From the NCBI GenBank assembly GCA_022315425.1, contig JAIUPT010000042.1:1736001-1800000 (forward strand): a stretch of DNA of 64,000 nt, read 5' to 3'. Origin of the DNA: Pseudevernia furfuracea (taxonomy: Eukaryota > Ascomycota > Lecanoromycetes > Lecanorales > Parmeliaceae). Numbering within the stretch: position 1 is the first letter of the stretch; every line of letters begins with the position of its first letter. Positions 43,901 through 56,487 of the stretch are shown piece after piece. Both the position numbers and the translations under genes were made by a program. Below the pieces are notes generated by a model, which saw nothing but the letters and a program-made list of their open reading frames with translations, made no database searches and had not been told where the DNA came from.

Positions 43901-46868
43901 AGCAAACCTTTGACATCTAGAGGTGCGATATTAATGACAGCCGTCACCCATTTCTTTGCCTGCCTGTAGAGGTTGTTCAGCGTGCTTCTTCGAAGACCGT
44001 AGTCGTCCGAAAGCTCCACTGACACTCTACCACGCACAGACACATAGTTTGCTTTTAATTCATACTCATCCAGCTCTGCTTCGAGACAGCTCGTCCACAT
44101 AATTGTGAGCAGTTCTAGAAGAGCAAATAGAGACGACTTCTGGCAGAGAGAAGAGGGCATCTGACTTATGATTTTGTCAGCGCAAGAAGCAGCGACCTGC
44201 TGTACTCTAGGAATTCGGTGACAGCAGCCCGTAAACATGGATGCTAGCTGTGTAGCAATCAAGGGCGCTGAATTGTCTTGATGAGGCGCAGTCATGTTCC
44301 TTCTTAGATAAATTGCCATTACCTCGTCTGCTATTGCTCCCATGCAATTTTCCATTGCACTGCCATTGAGACTCGGATCCAGAAAGTAGGTCAAGACGTG
44401 AGAGCAATCGCCCGCACCCGCCCTTAGTGTCTCTACTAGGTATGCGGCACTCAGAAATATGACCTTCGGATAGCTCAAGCCTCTAATATCAGATTCACAC
44501 TTTGGCAGCAAGAGAATGAGGCGCTTCTTCTGTTCCGCTGTGTGGGGAGCATTCATTCCTCGTCGCAGTACCGTATTGAGCTCGATTTCGCTCTCGAATT
44601 GATCAGCGCGATCTTCAGCGATGAGCGGCCTCGATTGCATCGCAAGAGTGCGTAGCTCGTTGGCACACTGTTGGCCGTATGAGGAATTTGGGGTGATGCC
44701 GTGCACAATCACGTTGAACCATGCTTCGTGATGGAGACGTGCAACATTCTCGTCGTCGCTTGTACCCTCTTTGCCTGTTCTAACAGTTGCAAGAGTGGCT
44801 AGAGGCGGGAGCAGCTCTAAGATTTCTCGAGCGGCGAGATCAACATCGGCCTGATGCGTATTGTCGCTTTCATGAACGTCTCCCTTGCTGACAATTGTCT
44901 CGAGCAAATGGACCAAATAAATCTGATATAAGGGCGAGTCGTGGTCCAAAGCTTTTGCAATGAACAGTCTGGCATTCCTCACCTATATTCAATAGTAAGT
45001 ACAAGAAAGGCCGTCGACTTGTGTTCAAATCTTACTGTGTCCAAAAGAAGTTGGTTACCTCGAATAATAGCGTCATGACCTAGTGTGGCGTATAGCTTGA
45101 GCAGCGATTTGAATTCAACGAAACCCCCGACTGTGGCTAGTCTGGCGGTTTCTGTAATGATATGTAGGTCTATTGTCAAGCTCACCCTCCCGAGCTTCTG
45201 TATCAGCATTGACTGAGCCAGTGCCGTAATCTTATCATCTTGGCAGATGTTTGCGATGCTGACGATGGTACGCACTATGTTTCCATAGGCGGCAGAAGTT
45301 TCCTCTTCGCCACTTAAATCCAACGAGATGGCACTACCAGTAGAATGCTGGGTGTACTGTGCTGTATTTTTAGAAGAACTGGCAGTCCCATTTTGCACGT
45401 CTGAACTACCAATAGCTCTGTCCGTACCGGCTCGAGCGCTCAGAACATTGCCAAGCGAGTAGAGGCCCGTGATCATCGCATCTTGTGGCAACATACGAAG
45501 TACCAACGTCAAGCTGCGAGCGGCTACGATGACCGTTTCGCCTTTGACGCCGCCCTGCACAACAAATCTTGGTAGCGAGCGACTAAGGTTGGAAGCGATT
45601 GCAGGAGAGAATTTGGCAACTACAGCCATTGACTTTAGTACAACACATGCTAACGTATCATCAGCCATTTGAATGGGATCGGCCATAGTATCTTCAAGCC
45701 ATGACAGGAGAACATCAGCGTCAGCAATGTCCTCGTCAACTATCATACAATTTAGGAAAGTGTGCAAAGTGTGCGCTTTGACGGCAAAGGCCAGTCGCTG
45801 CTGCCACGCGGAGCCAAGCTGGAGATAGTCAGATCCGTCTTCAAGCAGACGCATTGATTCAGCTGCAACATCAGACAGTAGCTCCAGCAAAGATGTGGTA
45901 GCATTCTGTTGCTCGTGAGGAGTGAAATCTTCCTCGGCGGTCAATATATCGAATATGTCTGTCTTCTGTAACTTCTCTGTTAGAGATACTTGTAAGGAAC
46001 TGCAGGACACTAAAAGTCTCATGAATCCACGCTGTAGAAGCGTTGCGCCCAACGGTCTTCCAGCGGCGGCATAACGTTTTGTGTATGACTTCCAGTCCAT
46101 CAGAATTCTCGAAGTACTTTCAGAATTACGAATCGATGAGAAAACACCCTCCACCGAAACCATGAGATTTTCGTCTAGTATTTGGCGGAGTAGTTCCACC
46201 AATTCATATTGTTCGGAGACACTGTAGAAGTTTGTGTAGAGTGAGGCAGCCTCCAAGAACCCCAGAAGGGAAACCGACACGGCCGCAATCTCAAGGTTTT
46301 CTTCGATGCCATTGTCGCTATCTGATCCTTCAGAGTGGGGGATTTTTCCAGAAGCCGTGTTGACGGTGACCAGGCAGTTGCGTAAGTACCCTGTGATGCA
46401 GACGAAAATTAGGTCATGAAGGTCTCGATGCCGGATCCCGATTGTAAGGAGAGCGCTGGTCAAGTTACAGCTGAGTGCTTCCCAAGGTGATGGTTCGATC
46501 AAGCGTAGGAAAGGCGAGGGGGCGATAACTTGGGCATGTGCCTCAAGCAGGTAAGGCGACAGCTGTCTGAGAAGCCGGTCTGCGTTGTCCACATGATCCA
46601 GCAGTGGGGCGGCTTTACACAAAGCAAACAGTACTTCAAGCTCTGATAATGTAATTGGATATGGTGAAAGGGATTGGGCGGAGTTGTGTGATTCAGCAGA
46701 AGGAAAAGCATGGTAAAGTCTGGTCAGGTCTTGCTTCTTGGAGGCTTTTGTTGCAGTGGCAGCAGACAGCGAAGCTATCTTCCGCAACGCTTGCGACCGG
46801 AGACGCTGAGAACTAGATCTGTTAGCTTACGACCACATCAGAATTGCCTATACAGCTTACTCTTCCAT
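40948..46868 (-). CDS. STT4: phosphatidylinositol 4-kinase III alpha
   Basis: Makes PI4P at the plasma membrane. Three exons (46868-46861, 46812-45036, 44982-40948; introns of 48 and 53 nt) give 1939 residues, close to yeast Stt4. The first exon is only 8 nt (ATG plus five bases) and reads on in frame to DSQRLRSQALRKIASLSAAT. The long N-terminal part is alpha-helical repeat-like. A lipid-kinase accessory (PIK) region precedes the catalytic domain. Catalytic motifs near the end are FKVGDDCRQDVLALQMIAAF, the loop FKDRHNGNIMVDD and the metal-binding HILHIDFGFCFDIAPGG. The C-terminus has the FMRDLIKKSYSSYSTKGYDQ pattern. It is head to head with the UBX gene. Confidence 0.96.
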
Positions 46869-47236
46869 TATGAGGGTCTCTATGCCATACTCATGAAGCA
46901 AAGCTAAAAGTCGGACCCCAAGAGACGCGCGAGTACCCGTAATATGACGCGGCGGCTGTAGTCTAGTCTAAGGTAGTGTTAAATTACTTACGGTGTTACC
47001 CTCACCTTTGAAGCTTCAACAAATCCTCCTTGACACCGGTTGCAACTCTCCATTATTCAAGGCCTTGACAGCTGTTTCTTGTAAAGAAAGTTTTCGGCTA
47101 TGAGCATGACACTAGACACCTTGACCTTCAACAAACTCAATACCCAGAGATTGTCCACCACTTTCTAAGCTCTTCACGCCCTTTTTTCCCATCATTCCTT
47201 CTGCAACACATAGACGTTACCCCCTCGTATTTCAAA
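46869..47236. other. bidirectional promoter region (STT4 / UBX5)
   Basis: 368 bp between divergent start codons. Nothing distinctive is visible beyond the pyrimidine-rich stretch before the UBX start. Confidence 0.6.
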
Positions 47237-49038
47237 ATGGATGAGGACACGATAATTCAGTTCGCTTCCATCACAGGCTCTTCACCTGCTCTAGCTGCAC
47301 AATATCTACGCCTTGCGGATAACAATACAGAACAAGCCATCGAGCTTTTCTATGCCAACGAGGGCGCTGATTTAGAGCCTTCATTACAACCTTCGCACTC
47401 CTCGCAACCTCCACCAACCCCAGCACCATCGACTCGACCGCCAGGACATAGGCGGGCCTACCAAGATGAAGAAGGAGTTGTGCACTTGGACTCAGATCAG
47501 GAAGATCCAGACTTCACTGATGATGATGTCGAAGCCGCAAGGCAGACCCAGAGGGAACCCTCAACGGCGGGTAGACCACAATCCGCGCCGCAAACCTCAT
47601 CCAACGCAACTCCTCCGATAGGCCAAGCATCAATGGCTATTGATGATGATGAAGCTATGGCTCGGAGGTTACAAGAAGAGTTCTACGGTGCAGCAGGTAG
47701 GAGTGGTGGAGCTGATGCTGAGATGGTGGATGAGCACGGATACAGAGCACCTATAGGACGAACCACAGAGACTCTCGTTGGCCCAGGATCCTTTGATCCC
47801 ACTGACGAAGACGAAATGAGGGCGGCGGTCATGGAGCAAATGGCAGCCAGACGACAGGCGCCAAGACATCGGGGTGAGCGATTTCTCTGGCGTTGACAAA
47901 GCCCTTGACCACAACACTGACAGCCACAGACCGTCATGGTATCTTCAATCAAGCCACTGCACCCTCAATATGGAACAACGCAGATAGCCGCCCCGATGCT
48001 CATCGAGATCAACTTGCTCGAGCAACGGCAGGAGCATCGGAAGCGTCTTCAAAGTCCAACCTACTTGCTGAAATGTATCGACCGCCTTTCGAATTGATGT
48101 CAAGGTTACCTTGGGATCAGGCTCGACAGCAGGGAAGGGATGGTGAGAAATGGATTCTAGTCAACATTCAAGACCCTTCGATCTTTGATTGCCAGGTGCT
48201 GAATCGGGACATTTGGAAGAATCCTGGCATTATGGACACGGTCAAGGAGAACTTTATCTTTATGCAGTACTCAAAGGATGACCCTAAAGGCACCCAATAT
48301 GTGCAGTACTACTTTCAGAACAAGGACAGCCAAGAGGCATACCCTCACATTGCCATAGTCGACCCCAGGACAGGCGAACAAGTCAAGGTCTGGTCAGGTC
48401 GACCCACCCCGAAAGCGATGGATTTTCTTATGCAGCTTCATGAATTTCTTGACAGATATAGCCTGAAGGCCTCTGCGAAGAACCCAGTGGCGAGAAGAAA
48501 ACCAGAAGCTAAGAATGAGACGCAAGTGGACAGGATGACTGAGGAACAGATGATGGAGATGGCGTTACAGGCTAGCCTTGCAGGAACTGAAGGACGACGG
48601 GACTCTGACCCTGACGACTTGACACGCAGTATTGGGAATGTGGAGAATGTGGCCGAAGGAAAGGGAAAGGAGCCAGAAAATTCGGATTTAATGGATGTCT
48701 CGGAGCCCTCACATACGAATGGATCATCATTAGCGGCTGCTTCCCCATTCACCGCGATTTCCTCGTCAAATCCGCACCATGAACCACCTCCGGATGCGGC
48801 CAGTATCACAAGAATCCAGTTTCGTCATCCAAACGGTCGAGTCGTGAGGAGGTTTGCGCTTACAGACCCTGTGAGAAGGATTTTCGAGTGGCTGAAAGCT
48901 AGCCCGCTTGAAGGCAAAGAGGGCGTGGAGTTTGAATTGATCTTTATGCAGAAGAATCTCGCTGAGATGCTGGATGATACCATCGAACAAGCGGGCTTGA
49001 AGAATGGCACCGTGATGATTGAGTTCATAGAAGGTTAA
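47237..49038 (+). CDS. UBX5: UBA-UAS-UBX domain protein, Ubx5/UBXN7 type
   Basis: A Cdc48/p97 adaptor linking ubiquitylated substrates to the segregase. Two exons (47237-47873, 47924-49038) give 583 residues. Domain order: a UBA-like segment in residues 1-45 (IIQFASITGSSPALAAQYL then DNNTEQAIELFY), an acidic linker, a UAS thioredoxin-like domain (KWILVNIQDPSIFDCQVLNR to AYPHIAIVDPRTGEQVKVW), a UIM-like motif (EEQMMEMALQASL), and a C-terminal UBX domain beginning ITRIQFRHPNGRVVRRF. This order is the hallmark of yeast Ubx5 and human UBXN7, which also contact cullin ligases through the UIM. Confidence 0.93.
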
Positions 49039-49599
49039 GGATATAGTGAACAGCGTGAGCCCGGCACAGGAGCTATTGCATTCATGTAGACACTGAACCA
49101 AGACCAATAGATATTGCTTCTAACAGTCCCCTTGACCTTGCACTGGTGACCTGCTCGCCCCTTGGATGGATTTGATAGCAGAGCCATTTACATTACGTTC
49201 TAGACAACACTGGAAACTGTGGTAATCGAGGAGCACACAAACAGTGGACAAGTCGGATGATACACGTCCGACGGCAACCCTTTACTTTTACGCCGGAATT
49301 GAGGTAGGCTGTGCCACGATTGTTTGTCTCTATCAAGTGGTCTCAGAAGACTACTCTTCACCCCTCGGATCTCAAATACTACCCGTACAACTTGCACAAT
49401 TTTTTTTCTTTAAAGTAGAATGAGTTTTTCGACGGACTTTCTTTGCTAAAGCTGGTGACATTCTGACCAAATCAATTCAGACACAAGTGCTAGTGGCTGC
49501 CTATTCACCATAGCCCTGAGCAATCGTCTCATGTCCTGCACACCACCGCCATCAGGACCGTGCAACTTTGATGGACAGAGCGTCAAATCTCATGAGTAT
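49039..49599. other. convergent intergenic region
   Basis: The 3' flanks of the UBX gene and the dipeptidase gene. No structured element is visible. Confidence 0.5.
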
Positions 49600-51399
49600 C
49601 TATGAGAATGACACCTTCTCGAGAAAGTCCTGCGCTGGCAGAACACCGTTCCTCTGCATTAACGTAGCTTGTTTTTCAGCTTCTCCCCACACCCTCAAGA
49701 TGTTCAGACCCACCACTTTCGCAGCGTTCGCGTTTGAAACACCCATTCTCAAAAGCTCGGCAACCAGGTCAGGGTACTTGCTAACATCGTCTAATCCCTT
49801 AGGAGTGGTAAAAATACCATCAAAGTCGCTTCCCAAGCCAACGTGGTCATAGCCAATCAGATCCCCGATGTAGGTGACGTGTCTTGCGACTTGGTGAAGA
49901 GTAGCATTCGGAGGATAGGAGTCTGGTAAGCCAGTCTTCGAGTCTGACGGTAGACAAGAAATGAAATCCGGCGAGAAATTGACCATTACGATTGAATTTG
50001 TTTTCTTGACCATTTGAAGCACGTCGTCTTGGACATTACGAGGGTGTGGGCACAGGGCATATGCAGAACTGTGAGAGAATATAACAGGAGCGATGCTGCC
50101 ACTGCCCTTCTCCGGACGAGCTCCCAGGGCGTCCAGCATAGTATCTTTACTAACATGTGAAAGGTCCACTAGCATTCCTAGTCTGTTCATTTCCGTGATC
50201 ATTACCTGGCCGGCTTCGCTCAGACCACCCCAATAAACGTGGCCTGCAACAGTCTGTCCTGAAGAGTCCGTAGTGAGTGCTGCATCTGCAAAAGCATTAT
50301 GGCAATTCCACGTCAGTGTGGCATACTTGACACCCAACGAATGATAAAGTCTAAGATTTGAAAACGAGTTGCCAATTTGATGCAGCCCTTCTATGCCGAT
50401 GGGTGAGATGAGTCGATGGTGGTCTTTGAAAGCAGCTAGAGCACTACTGCTATCAATAGTTGAGGTGGAGAAAGCTTTCGGGTATGCTGCCGTCAAGCGT
50501 CGAAGGAGGTCCAGCTGGGAAAGTGTCGTGGAGACGGCTGTGATCTACTGTAAGCGTTGTCCTTGCCATAGGTTTTCGCTCGTGCTCTGAGATAAAAGCG
50601 CTCCCAAAGATATATTAGGAGACAGCACACGTAGCATGTTGATGACTGACCTTCAGCATAATTCCCATCTGAAAAGTCGGTGCCATTTTTGGGACACAGT
50701 ACAAACTTCATGATTTCGGGGTCAGCATTTCTCTTTTAGGATATAACTTGAGTCATTCGACCAGTCTTAGGAGTGTCTTGCGACTCGAAAAGCAATCTCA
50801 ATAAGGCAAAGAATTTCCGAAAACATAACTTACGGCTGACCAGAAGGCTCCTCCAACTCGGCCGTCTTTTAGACGGGGAAGGTCAACCTGGGCTGGCATT
50901 CCACCGTTCTCCCACTTTTCTGTAAAGTTCTTGTCGTAAATGTTATTCTGGAAAGCGTAACGTATCAGAATGGCAAGATCATTGTGCCCATCTGATCCTG
51001 CTGTTAGAGCTCGTGCTAATTCGGATGACGAAGGAAGAAAGCTGGACGACCTATTAGAGGAGTTTCTGCTAGGATCTTATCAACCCTGGCCTTGACTGTC
51101 AAGGCATCATCTTTGGGGGCCTTATTCCAGGGAGGATCAAAGGCACCGGGTATGAGCAAAGAAACAAATATCGCAAGACCCACGACTATGATGAAGATGG
51201 CAGGGAGGATACGGAGCGGAGAGATATCGCCGTAGCTGGGACGTGCTTGTTGCTTTCCTTTATCCTCAACGTCCTTTGGATAGTCAAGGGTTTCATTCTG
51301 AATCTGATATTGCGACTCGGAAGGCCTCGAGAAACCGTAGCCCGAAATTTCAGGGGCTGTGTTCCCACGAGGTAAAAGAGGATCTGTCTCTGAAGGCAT
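49600..51399 (-). CDS. membrane (renal-type) dipeptidase
   Basis: A zinc metallopeptidase of the M19 family that cleaves dipeptides. Four exons (51399-51051, 50991-50834, 50705-50651, 50537-49600) give 499 residues. A cytosolic N-terminus with a dileucine-like TDPLLP motif precedes a signal anchor (LPAIFIIVVGLAIFVSLLI), so the enzyme faces the lumen or outside as a type II protein. Zinc and active-site blocks are IDGHNDLAILIR spanning intron 1, GGAFWSAFVLCP spanning intron 2, YATLTWNCHNAFAD, LVDLSHVSKDTM, VIFSHSSAYAL and DHVGLGSDFDGI. Exon 3 is only 55 nt. Intron 2 (128 nt) is an introner-like element. Intron 3 (113 nt) uses an acceptor past a nearer CAG, chosen because it restores NYAEAVSTTLSQLDLL. 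Confidence 0.92.
50706..50833 (-). repeat. introner-like element, dipeptidase intron 2
   Basis: This 128-nt intron carries the exact 13-mer GAGTCGCAAGACA (50786-50774, minus) and the exact 17-mer AATGCTGACCCCGAAAT (50729-50713, minus) that also occur in the CDF-gene intron 7.7 kb away. It also holds an internal GACTC able to pair with the 5' GAGTC. Confidence 0.82.
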
Positions 51400-51761
51400 T
51401 TTTACCCGTACAATAATGCTTTGGATAAGCACATGAATGAAATCAAAAAGACTGATGCTGCGAAATACCAATGTACTTTTAGGTACGGATATGTATTTCT
51501 TAAATCACATGCTCATGCTGCTTGAACCTCACAAAGCCTTGGTGCTTGGCGATGGCTAGCGGACATCATCCCGCCACCTGGCCACCACCGCTACTGTCAC
51601 TGGCCGCGCGACAGAGAATAAGTAAGCTTGATTAAATGATTAAATGATGACATTATTTGAATTTGCTGCTCACCTCTACAGCCTGCATTGCTGAATCGCA
51701 ATTGCTCCATTTTTAGACCTATATTTTCAGTCAAAAGGCTTTATCCCATGATGCATCCATT
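51400..51761. other. bidirectional promoter region (dipeptidase / exchanger)
   Basis: 362 bp between divergent start codons. A short AAATGATTAAATGATG duplication lies near 51634-51649. Nothing else stands out. Confidence 0.55.
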
Positions 51762-54700
51762 ATGTCCTTACAAATGCCTGTACCAATGCCAGTGCAGAAG
51801 GCATCGCGTACTCGCCCGAGACAAAAGTACTCCGCTGCCAGAGCCTTCTATCTGACTATTCTCGTGATATCAGCCGTTGCCATATTGAGCTTACTCAAGG
51901 AGAGAAGGCTTCAATACGGCATCAATGGCGCACATCATGCGCTCTTCACTCGAACCCATCTTACCGTCAGAGACGGGCTTCTTCATCGGAGCAGTGGAGA
52001 GCTTGTGCGTAGGGATCAGGCAGTACGTTGCACTTCCTTGGGAGTGTCTTCCTGGAAAGACTTCCATGAAGCTTATCATCCTTTACATAGTGCCGACTTG
52101 TCAATACCGTTAAAGACCAGTGCGCCTTCGTCCGTGCCAACTGCCCAGATGAGGAATCAGGTCTCTTTTCCTACCTACAACTATACTATTGCAAGCTGCA
52201 CAAGGCTCAACCTCTCGCCTTCATTGTTCTGGTAGTATGGCTCGGCCTCCTCTTCAGTACCATTGGCATTGCTGCAAGCGACTTCTTTTGCATAAACCTT
52301 AGCACGATTGCTAGCATCTTGGGAATGAGCGAAAGCATGGCGGGCGTTACGTTCTTGGCCTTTGGAAACGGCAGTCCGGATGTCTTTTCAACATTTGCTG
52401 CAATGAAGACAAACAGTGGAAGTTTGGCTGTTGGCGAGCTCATTGGCGCTGCTGGGTTCATCACTGCTGTAGTGGCTGGGTCAATGGCCTTGGTCAGACC
52501 TTTCAAGGTTGCAAGAAAGAGCTTCATTAGAGATGTGGGTTTCTTCATTGTTGCGGCAAGCTTTAGCATGGTCTTCCTAGCAGACGGTCACCTACATCTA
52601 TGGGAGTGCGCCGTCATGGTCGCATTCTATGTGTTCTATGTGGCTACGGTGGTTTTTTGGCATTGGTATTTGCGCCGACGGTCTCATCGAAGGTTACTAG
52701 AAGATGCAGCGAGGGGCAACTACCACATTCCCGGAGCAGATGAAGCGGAGGACGAGCCATACCATGATGAAGACGGCGAGGACGCTGCACCAAGAGCCAG
52801 TCGACCTCCAACAAGAACAGTCTCGGCCACCGATTTTGCTAATCTGGAGAGAGGAGGGAGTCCGATGCTCAGACCCATGGATGAAGAAGCGGATGCAGAT
52901 GATCAAACTCGAGACCGTTACCTAGCCGAGATCAGCAGTAACATGAGGGTCAGCCGACGGAAGCCTGGAGAGCGTAGGAACACTATCAACCCAATTAGAC
53001 CAAGTCTGGTGGGCGCACTCGAGTTTAGGGCAGTACTATCGTCTCTGCAGAAGTCAAGGAATATTCAGACCATTCCTATCAACCTTCGCCGATACTCAGA
53101 TGATCCCGCTTATACTGCAGCGCAACAGCAGGACAATCTCCCGTCGACATCCAATCCGGACATCAACTATGACATTGTGGACGCTCATGATGTGGCTTCT
53201 AATACTTCCTTGCGGCCTAGTGCAGATGGTGAACGGACTGGTCCAAATCGCGTTCGCGCTGTTTCTGCAAATGATGCTCTGGGTCTTCGATTCGACCCCA
53301 AAACCTTGCAAAATGCACGTGTGCCAGAAATAGATCTCCTAGGTGCAACACCACCAGTATTGGGAGGGCTGCAGCCGGCGGGGGGAACCGCAGATCACCG
53401 ACCAAGCCAAAGGTCTCTAAGTCCTCCTGCCCCGAGTGTGTCTTTATCGCCTGCGGCCGATGAATTCGGATATCTTTCTACAAGTCCTGCGCCCATGTCC
53501 CCTTTGATTCGCGGTCGATCCGGCGAGCTTCTGGCTCCGCCCGAGGACAGCCTTCTTGGATCCCGAAACCATGCTCAGTCTCGCGTCGACATTCAGCAGG
53601 ATAACGCCGGCTTGCACGAAGATTCACCAAAGCTGATTGGAAAACCAAGGGTACCTAGAATACAGATACCGCAGTCTCCAGGATCGCCGTCGTCAAGAGG
53701 TTCAAGCCCGCGCTCACCGTTTCCAGCTTACCATAACGACCTGAATTTTGTATCTTCGTCACGTACACCGAGCATACGACTACCATCTAGTATCGGATCC
53801 GAGTCAACTTTTCATCAAAACCTCTATCAAGACCCTGAAGAGAAACCAATGCACTGGTGGCCTTATAAAGTTCTGCCGTCGCCGCAAATCCTAGTATCCA
53901 CCTTGTTTCCAACGCTCTACTCGTGGAAAGACAAGAATCTTTGGGAGAAGCTCTTAGGTCTTGTAGCCGCACCAAGCGTCTTCCTCCTTGCGATCACCTT
54001 GCCCATCGTTGAAATCGATAAGGAGGAGGATGAAGATCTTCTAGATATTGTCGATCCGGATCCAGGTCTGCTTTCGCCTCATCGTCCTCGATCCCATTCA
54101 ACCACAAGCGTAATGGCAGCACTCCCTCCCGACAGTCCTTCGACGGAGTCTGCTAGCAACGGTGAGGGCTTGGAACCGCCAAATACCTGGAAACCTGGAA
54201 ACCAAGGGACCGGGTCGCCTTCGATTAACATTGTGGAGCCCGAGAATGGCACTCCCATACAATCTCTGCCCAAGGAGCCCGGGCCTCTCCACCCGCCAAG
54301 CCGCCAGTCCGACAATGTAACGAACTCATCCGGTCCGACCCAACCACCTTCATCTCCTAAAGAGTGGAACCGTTGGCTCGTAGCGACTCAAATCTTCACG
54401 GGCCCCTTTTTCATTGTCGTCCTGCTCTGGGCAAATACGGACCCAAGCCTCTCGCCTCGAAACCTCCTTTTACCCTGTCTTTACGCCCTTATCGCCTCCC
54501 TGCTCACCTTTGCCATTCTGATTGTCACTACCACACCTTCTCATGCTCCTAAATATCGCTACCTACTCTGTTTCTTCGGTTTTATCATCTCTATCGCCTG
54601 GATTTCTACCATTGCCAACGAAGTCGTCGGCGTCCTCAAAGCCTTCGGAGTCATCCTGGGCATCAGCGACGCTATCTTAGGACTCACCATCTTCGCCGTT

Positions 54701-55096
54701 GGAAATTCTCTGGGCGACCTTGTCGCTGATATTACCGTTGCAAGGCTTGGCTATCCTGTCATGGCACTAAGCGCCTGCTTTGGTGGTCCCATGCTAAATA
54801 TCCTCCTTGGTATCGGTCTCAGCGGACTGTATATGACGATTCAGGGAGGCGAGAGAAGACACGAGAAGCATCCAGGGCGACCCATACGATACAAGCCATA
54901 TCAGATTGAAGTGGGAGGAACATTACTGATCAGTGGAGTTACGCTTCTGGTTACGCTGGCGGGGCTGCTCGTCGTCGTGCCTTTGAGGGGCTGGTGGATG
55001 GATAGGAGGGTAGGCTGGGGTCTTGTTGCTTTATGGTGCGCGAGTACAATCGGTAATGTGGTTGTAGAGATAGTCGGCTGGGGAAATGAATCATGA
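51762..55096 (+). CDS. Na+/Ca2+ exchanger family protein (CCX/NCLX type)
   Basis: A cation/calcium exchanger of an internal membrane. Two exons (51762-52022, 52091-55096) give 1088 residues. An N-terminal signal anchor (FYLTILVISAVAILSLL) is followed by a Cys-rich lumenal segment (CRLVNTVKDQCAFVRANC with PDEESGLFSYLQLYYC), the hallmark of the CCX group. The alpha-1 repeat contains AGVTFLAFGNGSPDVFSTFA. The alpha-2 repeat near the C-terminus contains TIFAVGNSLGDLVADITVAR with ACFGGPMLNILLGIG. Between them lies a hydrophilic loop of roughly 400 residues, Ser/Pro-rich with likely phosphorylation clusters. This matches the fungal exchangers related to yeast YDL206W. Confidence 0.94.
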
Positions 55097-55824
55097 GAAA
55101 GAATGCCGGCAGCGGAGTGGGAAGCATTGCATTAGATGGCGCTATATATCCCGGGCGGTATTCTTGGTGTGTTAGGTAACAGCGCGCATTGGATTTCCTG
55201 CGTCCGGCTACTTTGCTGGAGATTGATCACATACTACAGGCATTCAATTTATCCACCAAGCCGTTTTTGCATGTTTGTGTGACAGAGAAAGCTCTATACG
55301 TTTTATATGTGCCACTCTTTTCAAATTCGCATGCATTCCATGTCTTACCTTTCGATATAACTTTTTTCACAGACCTTATCGCCCCTCTCACGAGGACGTG
55401 CCTCAGTAGCGCTTCTTAATAAGTGTCAGTCATTACCGGAAAACAACTTCACTACTCGCTCGTGAGGCTCGACTACGTGAAATGGCTTCCAGAACGGGAA
55501 AGCAAGTTGAGAACAGGAGCATCAGACGGAGTCCAAGCACCCAATACAGCCTTAATGTCAAAAGGCAGCACGTTAGCAGTGCAGCCAACTTTGACCGGCT
55601 CGTAACCGAAACAAAATAAGATTCCAGCCACATCTATGCCGGTAGGCAACCGGTGGCAGCAGAGACTTTCAATCCTTTGTCTCGCAATCATCGCGCGGCT
55701 TCTTCCATGCCCTTCCCTCTTATCTCTCGCTGGTTCCGCAATCAATCCCTACTCTCTACACATAAAACCAGCCCCCCCCCCTCCCCCCTTTCAAGTTCTC
55801 CGTTTCCTTTTCAACGGAGCAAAG
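55097..55824. other. intergenic, promoter of BTB gene
   Basis: About 730 bp. The last 60 bases before the BTB start are strongly pyrimidine-rich, including a run of C with few interruptions at 55771-55790. No gene is visible. Confidence 0.55.
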
Positions 55825-56487
55825 ATGTCCGGTCCACCACCAGCGTCAGCATCTCCAACCACACCTGCACCCACACCAAACAAGACAATAACCCTCCAAG
55901 TAGGCGAACGCCGATTCGTCACTCGCCCCGCAACACTGACCCGCGGTAGCGACTTCTTCGCTCGACAGCTTTCCGGCCGATGGCCCGACATTCAACCGGA
56001 CGGATCCTACTTCCTCGACGCAGACGGCGACGTGTTTCAGCACGTGCTGCGTTACCTCCGGCACGAAACCATGCCCGTCTTCTACGACGACGCCAAGGGG
56101 CACGATTACGCACTGTACCTCGCCGTCCTGGAGCAGGCGAGGTACTTCGGAGTGGAGCCGCTGCAGAAATGGCTCGAGGAGCAGAAGTATCTGCAGGCGG
56201 TGAAGATTGTGCGTTCGGCTAGGGTTTTGGAGGGCGTTGGGAACGTGTCCGAGACGGCTGGGGCTGATGTTAAGGTCGAGCACCATGTTACATGGAAGAC
56301 AAAAAAGGTGTATGTCTGCCCGCGGGCCATCTATGTACATATGGGCGATCGAAACGCTTGTGGGAGGCTGTGCAGGAACGCTCGGATTGATGGCGTTGAC
56401 GAGTATGAGGACGAGGAGGTTTTGAAGGTCTTCGAGGTGCGCAAAAGAACTGTGTTGGATCCAAAGATGTGCGTTGAGCAGCGCTAG
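55825..56487 (+). CDS. BTB/T1 (KCTD-like) domain protein
   Basis: An intronless frame of 220 residues. After a Pro/Ala/Thr-rich start of about 20 residues comes a potassium-channel tetramerisation (T1/BTB) domain: ITLQVGERRFVTRPATLTRG, FFARQLSGRW, the SYFLDADGDVFQHVLRYLRH block, and YYLAV-type helix ALYLAVLEQARYFGVEPLQKWL. There are no membrane helices, so it is a soluble KCTD-like protein, not a channel. KCTD proteins often serve as Cullin-3 adaptors; that role is inferred only from the family. The C-terminal 80 residues carry Cys-containing strands I do not recognise. Confidence 0.9.
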   Translation: MSGPPPASASPTTPAPTPNKTITLQVGERRFVTRPATLTRGSDFFARQLSGRWPDIQPDGSYFLDADGDVFQHVLRYLRHETMPVFYDDAKGHDYALYLAVLEQARYFGVEPLQKWLEEQKYLQAVKIVRSARVLEGVGNVSETAGADVKVEHHVTWKTKKVYVCPRAIYVHMGDRNACGRLCRNARIDGVDEYEDEEVLKVFEVRKRTVLDPKMCVEQR

